Shown: positions 24,942 through 33,961 of the stretch, one piece after another
Layout of the letters: each line of letters begins with the position of its first letter
Position numbering within the stretch: position 1 is the stretch's first letter
Source: SZUA-378 sp036652815
Lineage (GTDB): Bacteria; Bacillota; Clostridia; Lachnospirales; Lachnospiraceae
NCBI GenBank assembly: GCA_036652815.1
Contig: JAVVVE010000001.1
Location: 62,001 to 126,000, forward strand
Direction: 5' to 3'
DNA length: 64,000 nucleotides
Notes under the pieces: model-generated
What the model was told of the DNA's origin: nothing
Database searches by the model: none
What the model saw: the letters and a program-made list of their open reading frames with translations, nothing else
Translations under genes and position numbers: made by a program

Positions 24942-27420
24942 AAGTACTCCTGTCAGATTCAAACCTTGTCAGCAATGGCATAAACATCAATAAAAATACA
25001 AAGCCTAACGGAATCGTCGGTCTAAAGACGTATTCCACCATACTGGAGATACCAAATGCTGCAAAGATAATGAGCGGAAGCATCGCATGTTGATCGATAT
25101 CCCGCCTTACTCTATAATACCGAATCGTTCTGCATCCCAATAACACATATAATAATAAAAATAAGATCCCTGTTATTATACCACAATCATATGCCATTTG
25201 AATAAAAGAATTATGTGCATGTACAATGGTGGTTCCATCCTCTTGTGGTAGCCCTACCGCATCATGTCCTGCCATATTGAGATGCTGCAGATATTGTTTA
25301 TAGATATCCAATCTACCATTGGAATATCCCGGTGTCTCTATGGTATATTCACTGCCATACTGATCGATATAAGTAATCGTCTCCTCATGAACCGTGACGC
25401 CACTCTCTGCCAATACCTCCGAAGTGGAATCAGCCGCTTCTTTCAGTGCTTCCTCCACTGTTTTCCCTGATTGTGTCACATGATCCAGATCAGCCTTTCC
25501 TAAGATCCGCTCCGTAGATAATCCCAAGAATCTTTCTACCGTAATCTGTCTGAAAGAATCAATCGGTTCTCCCTTTTTGATGGAATCCAAAAATAATTCT
25601 CCATCGTAGATAATCGGATCGTTAACGAGTGGTGGAATCATCCTGGTAGCCGTGAATACAACCGGTATAAACCAAATAACAGCAAGCAGTGTATACAATA
25701 GATAACGTCCTATGTCAGCCAACCGGCGATTATGAAAGCACAGATAAATAACGAGTGCTATGATATAAACACCCACACAAGTCAAGATACCTGTTCGGGA
25801 TAGCGTCAAGAACTGGTACCCACATACCACACCTAACAACACCAGTTCCTTCCATATGCTGTGCAGCTTAGGGGAACGGTGATATGCCTGCAAAAAGCGA
25901 TTGACGGCTACCGCAAACACAAGCACGAGATAGACTGCCGTCACTGTCACAGTACTAAAGATACCGGAATAACGAATCATCATATAGTAATGGAACGGTC
26001 TATGCCATAATGCCTGCATGGTCAATATACAAAAGGATAAAATAATACCATATTCAACAGTTTGCAAAAAATGTTCTCTCTGTGTGGCATCCATTCTTCT
26101 CAGATAAAGCAAAGTAAAGGGAATCACAATGGCAAATTCCCATACATTCCCATGACGGAACAGCATTAAAAACAAGAAAAAAACACCAACTGCGATGGTA
26201 TAGAAAGGAGATAGCTTTGCGATATTTTTATGAATCATATTGTAAATCGTATCTATTACAATCAATCCCCAGACAGCTACCATGATGGCTGTGCGAATCG
26301 CTGTTTCATAGGGTTCTCCCTGTCCCAGATAAGGATAGCAATAATAAACTCCTGCACCTGCTGCCACCAGTGCGTAGATGGCATTATGGATCCGGCATAA
26401 TTCCGGCTTTGTAAACATAGCGATCATAAACAGTCCCAGATAGATGCATACTTCACGGAGTGCAAGTCCCTGCGCATAATTGGAGCCTGCATTGACAAAG
26501 TCTTTACAAGCAAGGATCGCCAGACATACCATCCCTATCCGGAGATAAGACGGTAGCTTATGGCAAAGGAAGTTCTTGTTCAGCCTGATCTGTTTCGTTC
26601 GAATCTGCATCCCCGCGTAATATAAGGTGATGCCACAGAGCAGGATCCCAATCAGATATACGGTTATATCTATCGGATTATGATTAAATATCTGTTTTAC
26701 ACCGGCCTGCCACATGGCATATAGCGTGGCTGCTATCACCAGTATCCCTACGATCACATGAATCGCGCGGTCTGTGGATACCTCTTTATCCCAATCGGTA
26801 TATCTGCGTAATAGAATCAAAAGGATCGCCAATACAAAGGAAAGGAGTAATATCATCCCATCACACAGCAGTATTTTCTGTACCGAATAATCCACAATAT
26901 AGTGATAGCTCGTAATAGCTGCACTATTCGGGATCTCCTGTAAGGCATAATAGAAACTGCCATTATCATTTTGTCCCAATGCCTGTGTTTCATCATAGCA
27001 TACCGCAAACGGTTTATCGATATAATTAAGGGTGTAATAATAGGGGTCTCCTACATGTAACTGCATCTCTATGGGAAATGTAAAATAAGTATCTTCTCGG
27101 CTATCCGCAAAGCTTCTATCGGCTTCCCACAACAAAGTCAGGTCTTTGTCATAAAAGCGAAACATAAATTTGCCGGGTTCCTCTGTCAAAGGTGCAATCC
27201 GTATCTGAATCTGATCCACATGACTATAGGCCGGGATAAACTCCTGCATCACATTAGAGTCCTGTGTAACCGCTTCACTTATCATATAGGCTTCATCTTG
27301 TGTTGCTACCGTAATATGGTCTTTCCATGCTTGAACAGGCCATACCAGCAGTATGGCTGCCATGGCTGTGATAAATAGAACGACCAATAAAATGCTGCTT
27401 ACTTTACTTTTCTGTTTCAC
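24931..27420 (-). CDS. O-antigen polymerase/ligase (Wzy_C) with N-terminal extracytoplasmic domain
   Basis: An 829-residue membrane protein. One helix at about 7-28 is followed by an extracytoplasmic domain of about 150 residues, then a second helix (LLCDGMILLLSFVLAILLIL) and ten or more further helices. The Wzy/WaaL pattern is seen in the late large loop, where TIVHAHNSFIQMAYDCG carries the conserved His-x-His-Asn. LSRTGILTCVGVY is the usual helix before it. Such enzymes polymerise or ligate undecaprenyl-linked units outside the membrane. The N-terminal ectodomain is unusual for Wzy and is shared with the free-standing protein of the preceding gene (27436-28086). The gene also stands next to the pgl-like module, which may be its substrate source. 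Confidence 0.85.
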   Translation of the reverse strand: MKQKSKVSSILLVVLFITAMAAILLVWPVQAWKDHITVATQDEAYMISEAVTQDSNVMQEFIPAYSHVDQIQIRIAPLTEEPGKFMFRFYDKDLTLLWEADRSFADSREDTYFTFPIEMQLHVGDPYYYTLNYIDKPFAVCYDETQALGQNDNGSFYYALQEIPNSAAITSYHYIVDYSVQKILLCDGMILLLSFVLAILLILLRRYTDWDKEVSTDRAIHVIVGILVIAATLYAMWQAGVKQIFNHNPIDITVYLIGILLCGITLYYAGMQIRTKQIRLNKNFLCHKLPSYLRIGMVCLAILACKDFVNAGSNYAQGLALREVCIYLGLFMIAMFTKPELCRIHNAIYALVAAGAGVYYCYPYLGQGEPYETAIRTAIMVAVWGLIVIDTIYNMIHKNIAKLSPFYTIAVGVFFLFLMLFRHGNVWEFAIVIPFTLLYLRRMDATQREHFLQTVEYGIILSFCILTMQALWHRPFHYYMMIRYSGIFSTVTVTAVYLVLVFAVAVNRFLQAYHRSPKLHSIWKELVLLGVVCGYQFLTLSRTGILTCVGVYIIALVIYLCFHNRRLADIGRYLLYTLLAVIWFIPVVFTATRMIPPLVNDPIIYDGELFLDSIKKGEPIDSFRQITVERFLGLSTERILGKADLDHVTQSGKTVEEALKEAADSTSEVLAESGVTVHEETITYIDQYGSEYTIETPGYSNGRLDIYKQYLQHLNMAGHDAVGLPQEDGTTIVHAHNSFIQMAYDCGIITGILFLLLYVLLGCRTIRYYRVRRDIDQHAMLPLIIFAAFGISSMVEYVFRPTIPLGFVFLLMFMPLLTRFESDRSTYEE

Positions 27421-27435
27421 CTGTTACACCTCTGC

Positions 27436-28086
27436 CTATTGCTCTTTATGATCTCTGTCAAAACGTCCTCTAAATTGTGCTATGACAGTATAGCATAATC
27501 CTGCAATCGTGACAATCCATGCATCATATACCAATATATCCACCCAGTTTAAAGGAGCTCGATATTCATATTCGGCTACCGTAGAATATCCCGGGATTTC
27601 TTCCCCGCTGACAAGGATTCTTTGATTCTCTTTTAGCCCTATTCTGACCTGCTCTCCATAGCGAACACTGGGTCCCTGGCTTTCACAGCCTCTTCCTTCT
27701 ATGGTGTATCTGCAAAGATCCCCCGGTACTACCTTGGTATCGATTTCAAAGATCTGATATCGTTTATTTACAATGTCGGATACCCGGCTCTCTTTTTGAG
27801 TGACCAGTTCTCCCTGTGCATCATAGAGCGATATTATAATGCTCCCTTCTGCCCCATGTTGAAAGGTTCCATCTCTCGATATTTGAAGTGCTATATTCTT
27901 CAAATAAGGATATTGTGGAATAAATTCCTGTTCATAGATCACGCTGTTTTGAACAGGTCCTGACACATAATAATCACATGCTGCTGCTTTTGTTATTACA
28001 GTTCTGGTAATAACGTGTCCCGGCCAAATACAAAGCATACCTATAATCGTAACTGTTACCATAAAATACGTGATTGATTTTTTCAT
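27436..28086 (-). CDS. Small membrane protein like the polymerase ectodomain
   Basis: A 216-residue protein of unknown function. The ATG at 28086 lies six bases after GGAG; a GTG at 28098 is the alternative. It has a helix at about residues 4-24, an extracytoplasmic domain of about 150 residues, and a second helix near the C terminus (DAWIVTIAGLCYTVIAQF). The pattern EQEFIPQYPYLKNIALQIS closely resembles MQEFIPAYSHVDQIQIRIA in the polymerase encoded 15 bases downstream. Both continue with similar LYDAQGEL / FYDKDLTL and GD-x-YT elements. The fold looks beta-rich. It may assist or compete with the polymerase, or may be the remains of a split second copy. Confidence 0.7.
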   Translation of the reverse strand: MKKSITYFMVTVTIIGMLCIWPGHVITRTVITKAAACDYYVSGPVQNSVIYEQEFIPQYPYLKNIALQISRDGTFQHGAEGSIIISLYDAQGELVTQKESRVSDIVNKRYQIFEIDTKVVPGDLCRYTIEGRGCESQGPSVRYGEQVRIGLKENQRILVSGEEIPGYSTVAEYEYRAPLNWVDILVYDAWIVTIAGLCYTVIAQFRGRFDRDHKEQ

Positions 28087-28102
28087 ACCAAGCTCCACAT
28101 CT

Positions 28103-29497
28103 CTACTGCCTTGTTATTTTATAGATCTCAAATTCATTATGTTCAATACCATACATACCCATAAATTCTTGTTTTAAATGATACTTCGTTAAAGCATCCT
28201 CCGGCAAATTAGGATAATTGTGGCTATCCAAAAACCAGATGGTATCATATTCTCGTCCAAAATCAAAATCTTCGATATACGCTAAGATATCTTTACTCCA
28301 ATAATGTTCATAAATAAATCCATAGCCTGTAAAATTATATAAAATAATATCTCGTTCTCCTAAATGTTCTTTGAAAAACTGCTCTGTCTCGACCACCTTT
28401 GTATCGCAATATTCTTGTTGATACGTATCTTTATATTGAGCGATCCCTGTTGCTCCTAAAAATAAGCACAGACTCATAACCACCGGAAATCTCCAATATT
28501 TTACTGCAATCGCAAAGCTAAGCGCCAGCAATCCCATTGCCGGATAGACGTATCTGTCCGAATAGATGGGACGTATCAAGAAAGAAAGCACGACTCCGGC
28601 AACGGTAGTTGCTATCGGTACGAGTAAGCAAGCAAATGCAAAGCAATCTTCCTCTTCCCTCTTCTTAAGAATAGCCGCCAATAAGCCAGACATGGCTATC
28701 ACAAATAAAATCAAAAATAGAACCGTAGAATATGGTGTGGATGTCTGAAATACAAATTGAGCATAACTCCATATCGTCTGCATCGTAATATTCGGAATAC
28801 AATAGTCCTGTGCCACCGTTAATAGCTGTTTAAGCCAGACCCATAACCAGGGAAGATACAAAATCGTCGTGATAATCGCCATGATAAACCAGTTTTTTAT
28901 TTGCTTGCGTTTTTTTAAAAAAAGTGCAAATAGTAAAATCAGATAGATATATGCGACCGATAGCAATGCAAAATAGTGGGTATATGCAGAGGCTGTCCCA
29001 AACAGCAGCATCATACACCATTTTTTCCACGAAGCATCCAGGTAAACATCATAAGCGTACACTCCACAGATCGTTACAAATAATAGTCCCCAGGTATACA
29101 TACGAGGTTGTATCGCATGCACAAAGGTGCAGGGTAAAATCGCCAGTAATAATATAAATATCCCGGAAACTCTGTATCCAAACAATTTCTTAATCTTGGT
29201 AGCACCCAAGAGAAGCGTTAGCACTGCCGGAATAATAGAAGCCACTTTTTGTACAAACATAGACGGGCCAAACAAGAATTGAAATCCTTTGGCTATCAAA
29301 TAATACAAAGGTGGGTGTACATCCGCTGCGGTTCCTTTTACAATACCCATTACATCCTGTTGTAACAGTTGCATGGTAAAGGCTTCATCCGTCCAGATAT
29401 TATTATTAAAACATAAAGAAAATGCCGCTCCTCCAAATAGTAAGATCATAATCCATTGAATACACATTGCTTTTCTTTCTTGTCTATCGCTGCTCAT
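28103..29497 (-). CDS. GT-C fold membrane glycosyltransferase (GT39/ArnT-like)
   Basis: A 464-residue polytopic protein with about 11 membrane segments. I take the ATG at 29497, which has AAAAGG nine bases upstream. The first outer loop carries Asp37-Glu38 in NIWTDEAFTMQLL, the acidic site of lipid-phosphate-sugar-dependent GT-C enzymes, followed by ADVHPPLYYLIAKGF as in GT39/GT83 members. A C-terminal soluble part of about 70 residues follows the last helix. It overlaps the GtrB-like gene by 14 bases; that GT2 probably makes the undecaprenyl-phosphate sugar it uses. The role would be to add a side sugar to the glycan outside the membrane. The sugar is unknown. Confidence 0.82.
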   Translation of the reverse strand: MSSDRQERKAMCIQWIMILLFGGAAFSLCFNNNIWTDEAFTMQLLQQDVMGIVKGTAADVHPPLYYLIAKGFQFLFGPSMFVQKVASIIPAVLTLLLGATKIKKLFGYRVSGIFILLLAILPCTFVHAIQPRMYTWGLLFVTICGVYAYDVYLDASWKKWCMMLLFGTASAYTHYFALLSVAYIYLILLFALFLKKRKQIKNWFIMAIITTILYLPWLWVWLKQLLTVAQDYCIPNITMQTIWSYAQFVFQTSTPYSTVLFLILFVIAMSGLLAAILKKREEEDCFAFACLLVPIATTVAGVVLSFLIRPIYSDRYVYPAMGLLALSFAIAVKYWRFPVVMSLCLFLGATGIAQYKDTYQQEYCDTKVVETEQFFKEHLGERDIILYNFTGYGFIYEHYWSKDILAYIEDFDFGREYDTIWFLDSHNYPNLPEDALTKYHLKQEFMGMYGIEHNEFEIYKITRQ

Positions 29498-30446
29498 ACC
29501 TATTTTCCTTTTCCATATTTTCATTCAGTATCTCACGTATCACATACTGTGGTGCATTGTTCATACTAATATAGATTCTGCCAATATACTCTCCAACCAA
29601 TCCCAGCATCAGCATCAGCATCCCACCGATAAACATCAATGCCGCCATCAATGAACTAAAGCCTGCCGGTACCAGTGGGTTCATCAATCTCTTAATAATC
29701 GTATAGATGCCATAAGCAAAACCGAGTGCAGCGCAGAAGGCACCTATCACAGTTGCTACGCGAAGCGGTTTCACTGAAAATGCTGTGAAGCCATTGAACC
29801 ACAGTCCAAGCAGCTTACTCAGCGTATAGCCAGAGCTTCCTCTTTCTCGTTCTCTGTGCTGCACCACAACATTCTCTATCTTCTTGGTAGCACGCAGAAC
29901 GAGTCCTATGACATATGGGTATGAATTATCATAACGGAGCATCTCCTGTATCACAAAACGTCTCGCAGCGAAATAACTGGACACATACAGTTCTTTTGGT
30001 TTTCCAAGCATATACTGTGCCATCAGCTCATTTACTTTACTGCCCAGATTACGTAATACGGAATGTTTCTTATGTTCATATTTCGCATATACTGCATCAG
30101 CTCCGGACTCTATCTTATCCAGTAATTTACCGACTTCGTCCGCCGGTGTCTGCCCATCATCATCCAGACACACCACGATATTTCCCGTACAATAATGAAA
30201 TCCTGCCATCAATGCCGCATGCTGTCCAAAGTTCTTTGCCAGGTTAATCCCTATGATATTCGGATTGTCTCTGCATAAAGAGGTAATCACGGCAAAGGTA
30301 TCATCCGGTGAACTGTCATTCACCAATATTATCTCTGTCTCGTATTGTGGCATCTTACTCATGGTCTGTTTTACTTCCGTCACAACATGTTCAATCGTCA
30401 GTGCGGAGCAATAACACGGAATAACAAAACTAATTAATTGCTTCAT
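29484..30446 (-). CDS. GT2 polyprenyl-phosphate glycosyltransferase (GtrB/DPM1-like)
   Basis: A 320-residue GT2 with two C-terminal membrane helices, which is the GtrB/PglH-independent layout that makes undecaprenyl-phosphate hexose. Visible are SFVIPCYCSALTIE, VNDSSPDDT, NFGQHAALMAGF, the metal-binding CLDDDGQTPADE and, before the first helix, FTAFSVKPLRV. It overlaps the GNAT gene by 17 bases upstream and the GT-C gene by 14 bases downstream. The product lipid-phosphate sugar probably feeds the GT-C enzyme at 28103-29497 and possibly those at 31000 and 33962. A second GtrB-like protein lies at 55597-56529. Confidence 0.9.
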   Translation of the reverse strand: MKQLISFVIPCYCSALTIEHVVTEVKQTMSKMPQYETEIILVNDSSPDDTFAVITSLCRDNPNIIGINLAKNFGQHAALMAGFHYCTGNIVVCLDDDGQTPADEVGKLLDKIESGADAVYAKYEHKKHSVLRNLGSKVNELMAQYMLGKPKELYVSSYFAARRFVIQEMLRYDNSYPYVIGLVLRATKKIENVVVQHRERERGSSGYTLSKLLGLWFNGFTAFSVKPLRVATVIGAFCAALGFAYGIYTIIKRLMNPLVPAGFSSLMAALMFIGGMLMLMLGLVGEYIGRIYISMNNAPQYVIREILNENMEKENRYEQR

Positions 30447-30969
30447 TTTCCACCTCTTTCGGATTCAATGCCCCCAAAAATACCACATCTAAATATTGTC
30501 CATCCATAAATACATCATCCCTAAATAGTCCTTCTTCTCTAAGACCGGCCCTTTTTGCACTAATCAGGGAAGCTATGTTATTAGAGAGTACTCTGGAATA
30601 AATCCGGTGCAGTTCTAACACTTCAAACGCATAGTTCAACATAAGACTGCCTACTTCTGTACCGATCCCATGGCCTCTTTGGGTATCTTCTCCAATAAAA
30701 AGTCCGTATTCTGCTTTTTGATGTACGCGGTCAATATCTCTGATATAAGCAGAGCCTATCTCCCGATTCGTCTCTTTTTCACAGATAATCATCTGCACCG
30801 TTTTGCCGGTATCCACTTGTGTTTTCATCCATTCCAGTTGAGATTCTCTGGTAAATAACGATTGATAGATGAATCTGCTTTTTACTGATTCACTGTTTCT
30901 CCACTTAATAATAAGGTCTGTATCCGATAACGTAATCGGTCTTAGGTATATCTGTTGTCCTATTATCAT
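30430..30969 (-). CDS. GNAT N-acetyltransferase (RimJ/RimL type), probable amino-sugar acetyltransferase
   Basis: A 179-residue GNAT protein. IYLRPITLSDTDLIIKWRN is the usual RimL-like start, EYGLFIGEDTQRGHGIGTEV holds the acetyl-CoA loop (Q/R-x-x-G-x-G/A), and LHRIYSRVLSNNIASL and SAKRAGLREEGLFRD complete the fold. In enterobacteria WecD acetylates dTDP-Fuc4N made by WecE. Here a WecE gene is two genes upstream (32816-33946), so this protein is a good candidate for making dTDP-Fuc4NAc, although its sequence is closer to RimL than to WecD. A role in acetylating another amino sugar of the locus cannot be ruled out. Confidence 0.85.
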   Translation of the reverse strand: MIIGQQIYLRPITLSDTDLIIKWRNSESVKSRFIYQSLFTRESQLEWMKTQVDTGKTVQMIICEKETNREIGSAYIRDIDRVHQKAEYGLFIGEDTQRGHGIGTEVGSLMLNYAFEVLELHRIYSRVLSNNIASLISAKRAGLREEGLFRDDVFMDGQYLDVVFLGALNPKEVENEAIN

Positions 30970-30999
30970 ATCTGAACTCCCATCATCCTTCTATTACAC

Positions 31000-32826
31000 C
31001 TACTGCCCCATATGTTTTACCTGATACACATAAAAGGCGTCTGTTTCATCATTTCTGATCATATCTGTTTGTATGATCTGTGCAGTCTGTTTTTGCTCCG
31101 AAAGATACTGACTCAGCCATGCTGTCGGCTGGCTTGGTCGCTTGACGTGACTGATGATATAAGTCTGTGGAGACCAAATCGCTTCGTCTATCGTAGTCAG
31201 TCCATAGGACTGAAGCTTCTGCTTGTCCAATGGACTCTTGCAAGCCCATCCACCCAGATAATCATAATTAAGAGCCTGATTCTGAGGGTTATTCTTTACT
31301 CGTGCCGAAGGTGCCTTAGGAAACACCTGTTCCGAATAGGCTACCGTAGAATAGATATCCAACAGAAAGAACTGTTCCGGTCTCTCCATGCAATAGGTCT
31401 GTAACGCATGATACTCCCGATTGACAGCTGCTCTTCGTTCCGATTCCCCAGCCACCCTATCTATGCTGAATGTCAACTCTTTTCCTATAAATAAGCATAA
31501 AATACATGCAGCTATCCCAAAAGAAGCCCGTAATCTACGATCGCTGCGATGTTTACTATCGGCATATAAGGATAATAACCATGCACATAATACCACACAT
31601 TCCACAAAATATAAAGAATGACTTACACGAGGCATAATCCTGCCCCGATAGTAAAGAAACAACCACAGACCGGAGCGTACCGCAAACAAAAGCGGCAGTC
31701 TCCAATAGAAACTCTTGTTTTTTCCATAGATAGCTACCATGAGCAGGCAAAGATACATCAGAAGAACCAACTGATTCCATGGAAATTCCCAAGGCTCCTG
31801 TGTCTTGGTCGTTACCAGCATCGTAAGATACTCCTTTATACTTTGTTGGAAGCGTTCCCGTGGTATCATCTGCTGCATCGACTGTTCCTTGGCATAGGTG
31901 GCTATTTCCTTAAAAGTCTGCTCATTCATATGAGAAGATAAACCATAATTATAATTTTCCAACAAGGTAACTTCACTCTCTGACACGCCAATGCTCTGAT
32001 AAAACTCCCGGTTCTCTTCATAAGGGGGAATCCCATAGAAATCATAGATCTCTGTACGACTATCAAAGAGCTGTTTAAAGTCTGTCCATTCTGTACTGCT
32101 ATATGCCATGCGGTCTATCATCAGACTCAGAAACATGCCAAGTAAAATCGCTCCGATTACAGATAGATATTTGATATAATTGTCTTTACAGAATATCTTC
32201 TTCTCCTCTGCCCAGCGGCACAGCCCTACTACACATAATAATGGAAAAAGGAGTAACAACATCTCTGTTCTAATCCAAAAAGCCAGGATAACCAATAGGA
32301 TACTGCCTATATTATGTAATAAAAACGGTTTCCACGACAGATTGCGTTCTGTTGTATACAATAAAAAGGCTGCCGTCGCACCCACTAAAGCTGCCGTTAC
32401 GGTATATTGCAAAAAGATAAGTTCATATAAGAATAAAGAGCAAATAAGCACTCCTTCTATCACGAGTGCTGTTACTTTACTCCATATACGATCAAAATAT
32501 CGAAGACTACGGGCCGCTATCAGATAGAAACACCCTAATTGACATGAGATAAAGAATAACCCATACCAAGGGATCCACTCTACGATATGATAAAGTACAC
32601 TAAGCAACCAGCCAAGTGGCATCAGCATCTGTATATTATGTCCTTCCGGCACTCCTGTAAATCGTCCCGCTATGATATCCTTCATTAACATATCATCATT
32701 TAAGTCATAATAGTAATCAAATTGAAATGCCAGTATCATACCAAACAGTAAAACTGCCACTGCCGCTGCCATTTGATCTCTATATTGTGTACCATTATGC
32801 TGCCTGCTTCGCCGTTTAACCTGCAT
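31000..32826 (-). CDS. Large GT-C-like membrane protein
   Basis: A 608-residue protein with about twelve membrane segments and a C-terminal soluble tail of about 150 residues. The first loop has the acidic site DLNDDMLMKDIIAGRFTGVP, in the place where GT-C enzymes keep their catalytic Asp pair, and the tail includes short conserved aromatic blocks such as NYDYLGGWACKSP. I do not recognise a named family. The arrangement matches the GT-C glycosyltransferases in clostridial glycan loci. It overlaps wecE by 11 bases upstream and is followed by the GNAT gene, so it may transfer the Fuc4NAc made by those two genes. This is an inference from position only. Confidence 0.72.
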   Translation of the reverse strand: MQVKRRSRQHNGTQYRDQMAAAVAVLLFGMILAFQFDYYYDLNDDMLMKDIIAGRFTGVPEGHNIQMLMPLGWLLSVLYHIVEWIPWYGLFFISCQLGCFYLIAARSLRYFDRIWSKVTALVIEGVLICSLFLYELIFLQYTVTAALVGATAAFLLYTTERNLSWKPFLLHNIGSILLVILAFWIRTEMLLLLFPLLCVVGLCRWAEEKKIFCKDNYIKYLSVIGAILLGMFLSLMIDRMAYSSTEWTDFKQLFDSRTEIYDFYGIPPYEENREFYQSIGVSESEVTLLENYNYGLSSHMNEQTFKEIATYAKEQSMQQMIPRERFQQSIKEYLTMLVTTKTQEPWEFPWNQLVLLMYLCLLMVAIYGKNKSFYWRLPLLFAVRSGLWLFLYYRGRIMPRVSHSLYFVECVVLCAWLLSLYADSKHRSDRRLRASFGIAACILCLFIGKELTFSIDRVAGESERRAAVNREYHALQTYCMERPEQFFLLDIYSTVAYSEQVFPKAPSARVKNNPQNQALNYDYLGGWACKSPLDKQKLQSYGLTTIDEAIWSPQTYIISHVKRPSQPTAWLSQYLSEQKQTAQIIQTDMIRNDETDAFYVYQVKHMGQ

Positions 32827-33946
32827 AAAATTCCTTCACCTTATCTGTAATATAACATACCTGTTCCGCCGTCAATCCATAATAGAGCGGCAATCTGCAT
32901 AATCGTTCGCTCTCTGTAGTCGTATACTTATCTTCTCCACAGAAACGTCCAAATTTAAGTCCTGCCGGTGCCGAATGCAATGGGATGTAGTGAAAAACCG
33001 CATATATATCATGTTCCCGCAAAAAATTAATCAGTGCTGTTCTCTCTTCCAGATCCTTTGCTTTGATATAGAACATATGTGCATTATGTACACAGTCCTT
33101 TGGGATCGTCGGAAGCGTTATCTTTCCGGCCTGTTGTAATCCCTGCAGCTTGGTTTGGTAGAGATGCCAGTTAGCCAGTCTGTTTTCATTGATCTCATCT
33201 GCTAATTCCAATTGTGCATATAGATATCCTGCATTCATATCACTGGGCAGATAGGAAGAGCCATAATTGACCCATGTGTATTTATCGATCTGTCCGCGGA
33301 AAAATTTACTGCGGTTGGTTCCTTTCTCCCGTAGGATCTCTGCTTCTTCTATATAGTTGGCATCCTGTATCAGCAATGCACCACCCTCTCCCATACTGTA
33401 ATTCTTAGTTTCGTGGAAGCTAAAGCAGCCAAAATCACCGATGGAACCCAATGCTTTCCCTTGATATGTTGACATGATGCCTTGTGCAGCATCTTCAATC
33501 ACGATGAGTCTGTAACGTTTTGCAATCTCCATAATCCGATCCATCTCGCATGCTACGCCGGCATAATGAACCGGTACGATGGCTCTCGTTCTGTCTGTAA
33601 TGGCTGCTTCAATCAGAGTCTCATCTATATTCATCGTATCAGGTCTGATATCCACAAATACAATCTTTGCTCCTCGTAAAACAAAAGCATCCGCGGTAGA
33701 CACAAAAGTATAGGATGGCATGATGATTTCATCGCCCTCTCGTATATCCGCTAATAAGGCCGCCAGCTCCAGCGCATGGGTACAAGAAGTCGTCAAAAGG
33801 CTCTTTTTCGTTCCTGTTTTCTTTTCAATCCATTCACTGCACTTATGTGTAAAGATCCCATCCCCACATATCTTTTGATTGTCCACAGCCTGTTTGATAT
33901 AGTCCATTTCTTTTCCGGTATAGGGTGGTACATTAAAATTAATCAT
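32816..33946 (-). CDS. wecE: dTDP-4-amino-4,6-dideoxygalactose transaminase (WecE/RffA)
   Basis: A 376-residue PLP-dependent transaminase that closely matches enterobacterial WecE: EIIMPSYTFVSTADAFVLRG, DIRPDTMNIDETLIE, PVHYAGVACEMDRIME, the catalytic Lys in FSFHETKNYSMGEGG, REKGTNRSKFFRGQ and NAHMFYIKAKDLEERTALI are near copies. WecE turns dTDP-4-keto-6-deoxy-D-glucose into dTDP-4-amino-4,6-dideoxy-D-galactose (Fuc4N) with glutamate. The rmlA and rmlB genes needed for the substrate are not in the window. The GNAT at 30430-30969 may complete Fuc4NAc, a sugar of enterobacterial common antigen. Presence in a clostridial locus is uncommon but not unknown. Confidence 0.94.
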   Translation of the reverse strand: MINFNVPPYTGKEMDYIKQAVDNQKICGDGIFTHKCSEWIEKKTGTKKSLLTTSCTHALELAALLADIREGDEIIMPSYTFVSTADAFVLRGAKIVFVDIRPDTMNIDETLIEAAITDRTRAIVPVHYAGVACEMDRIMEIAKRYRLIVIEDAAQGIMSTYQGKALGSIGDFGCFSFHETKNYSMGEGGALLIQDANYIEEAEILREKGTNRSKFFRGQIDKYTWVNYGSSYLPSDMNAGYLYAQLELADEINENRLANWHLYQTKLQGLQQAGKITLPTIPKDCVHNAHMFYIKAKDLEERTALINFLREHDIYAVFHYIPLHSAPAGLKFGRFCGEDKYTTTESERLCRLPLYYGLTAEQVCYITDKVKEFYAG

Positions 33947-33961
33947 ACTTGCTCCTTCTCC

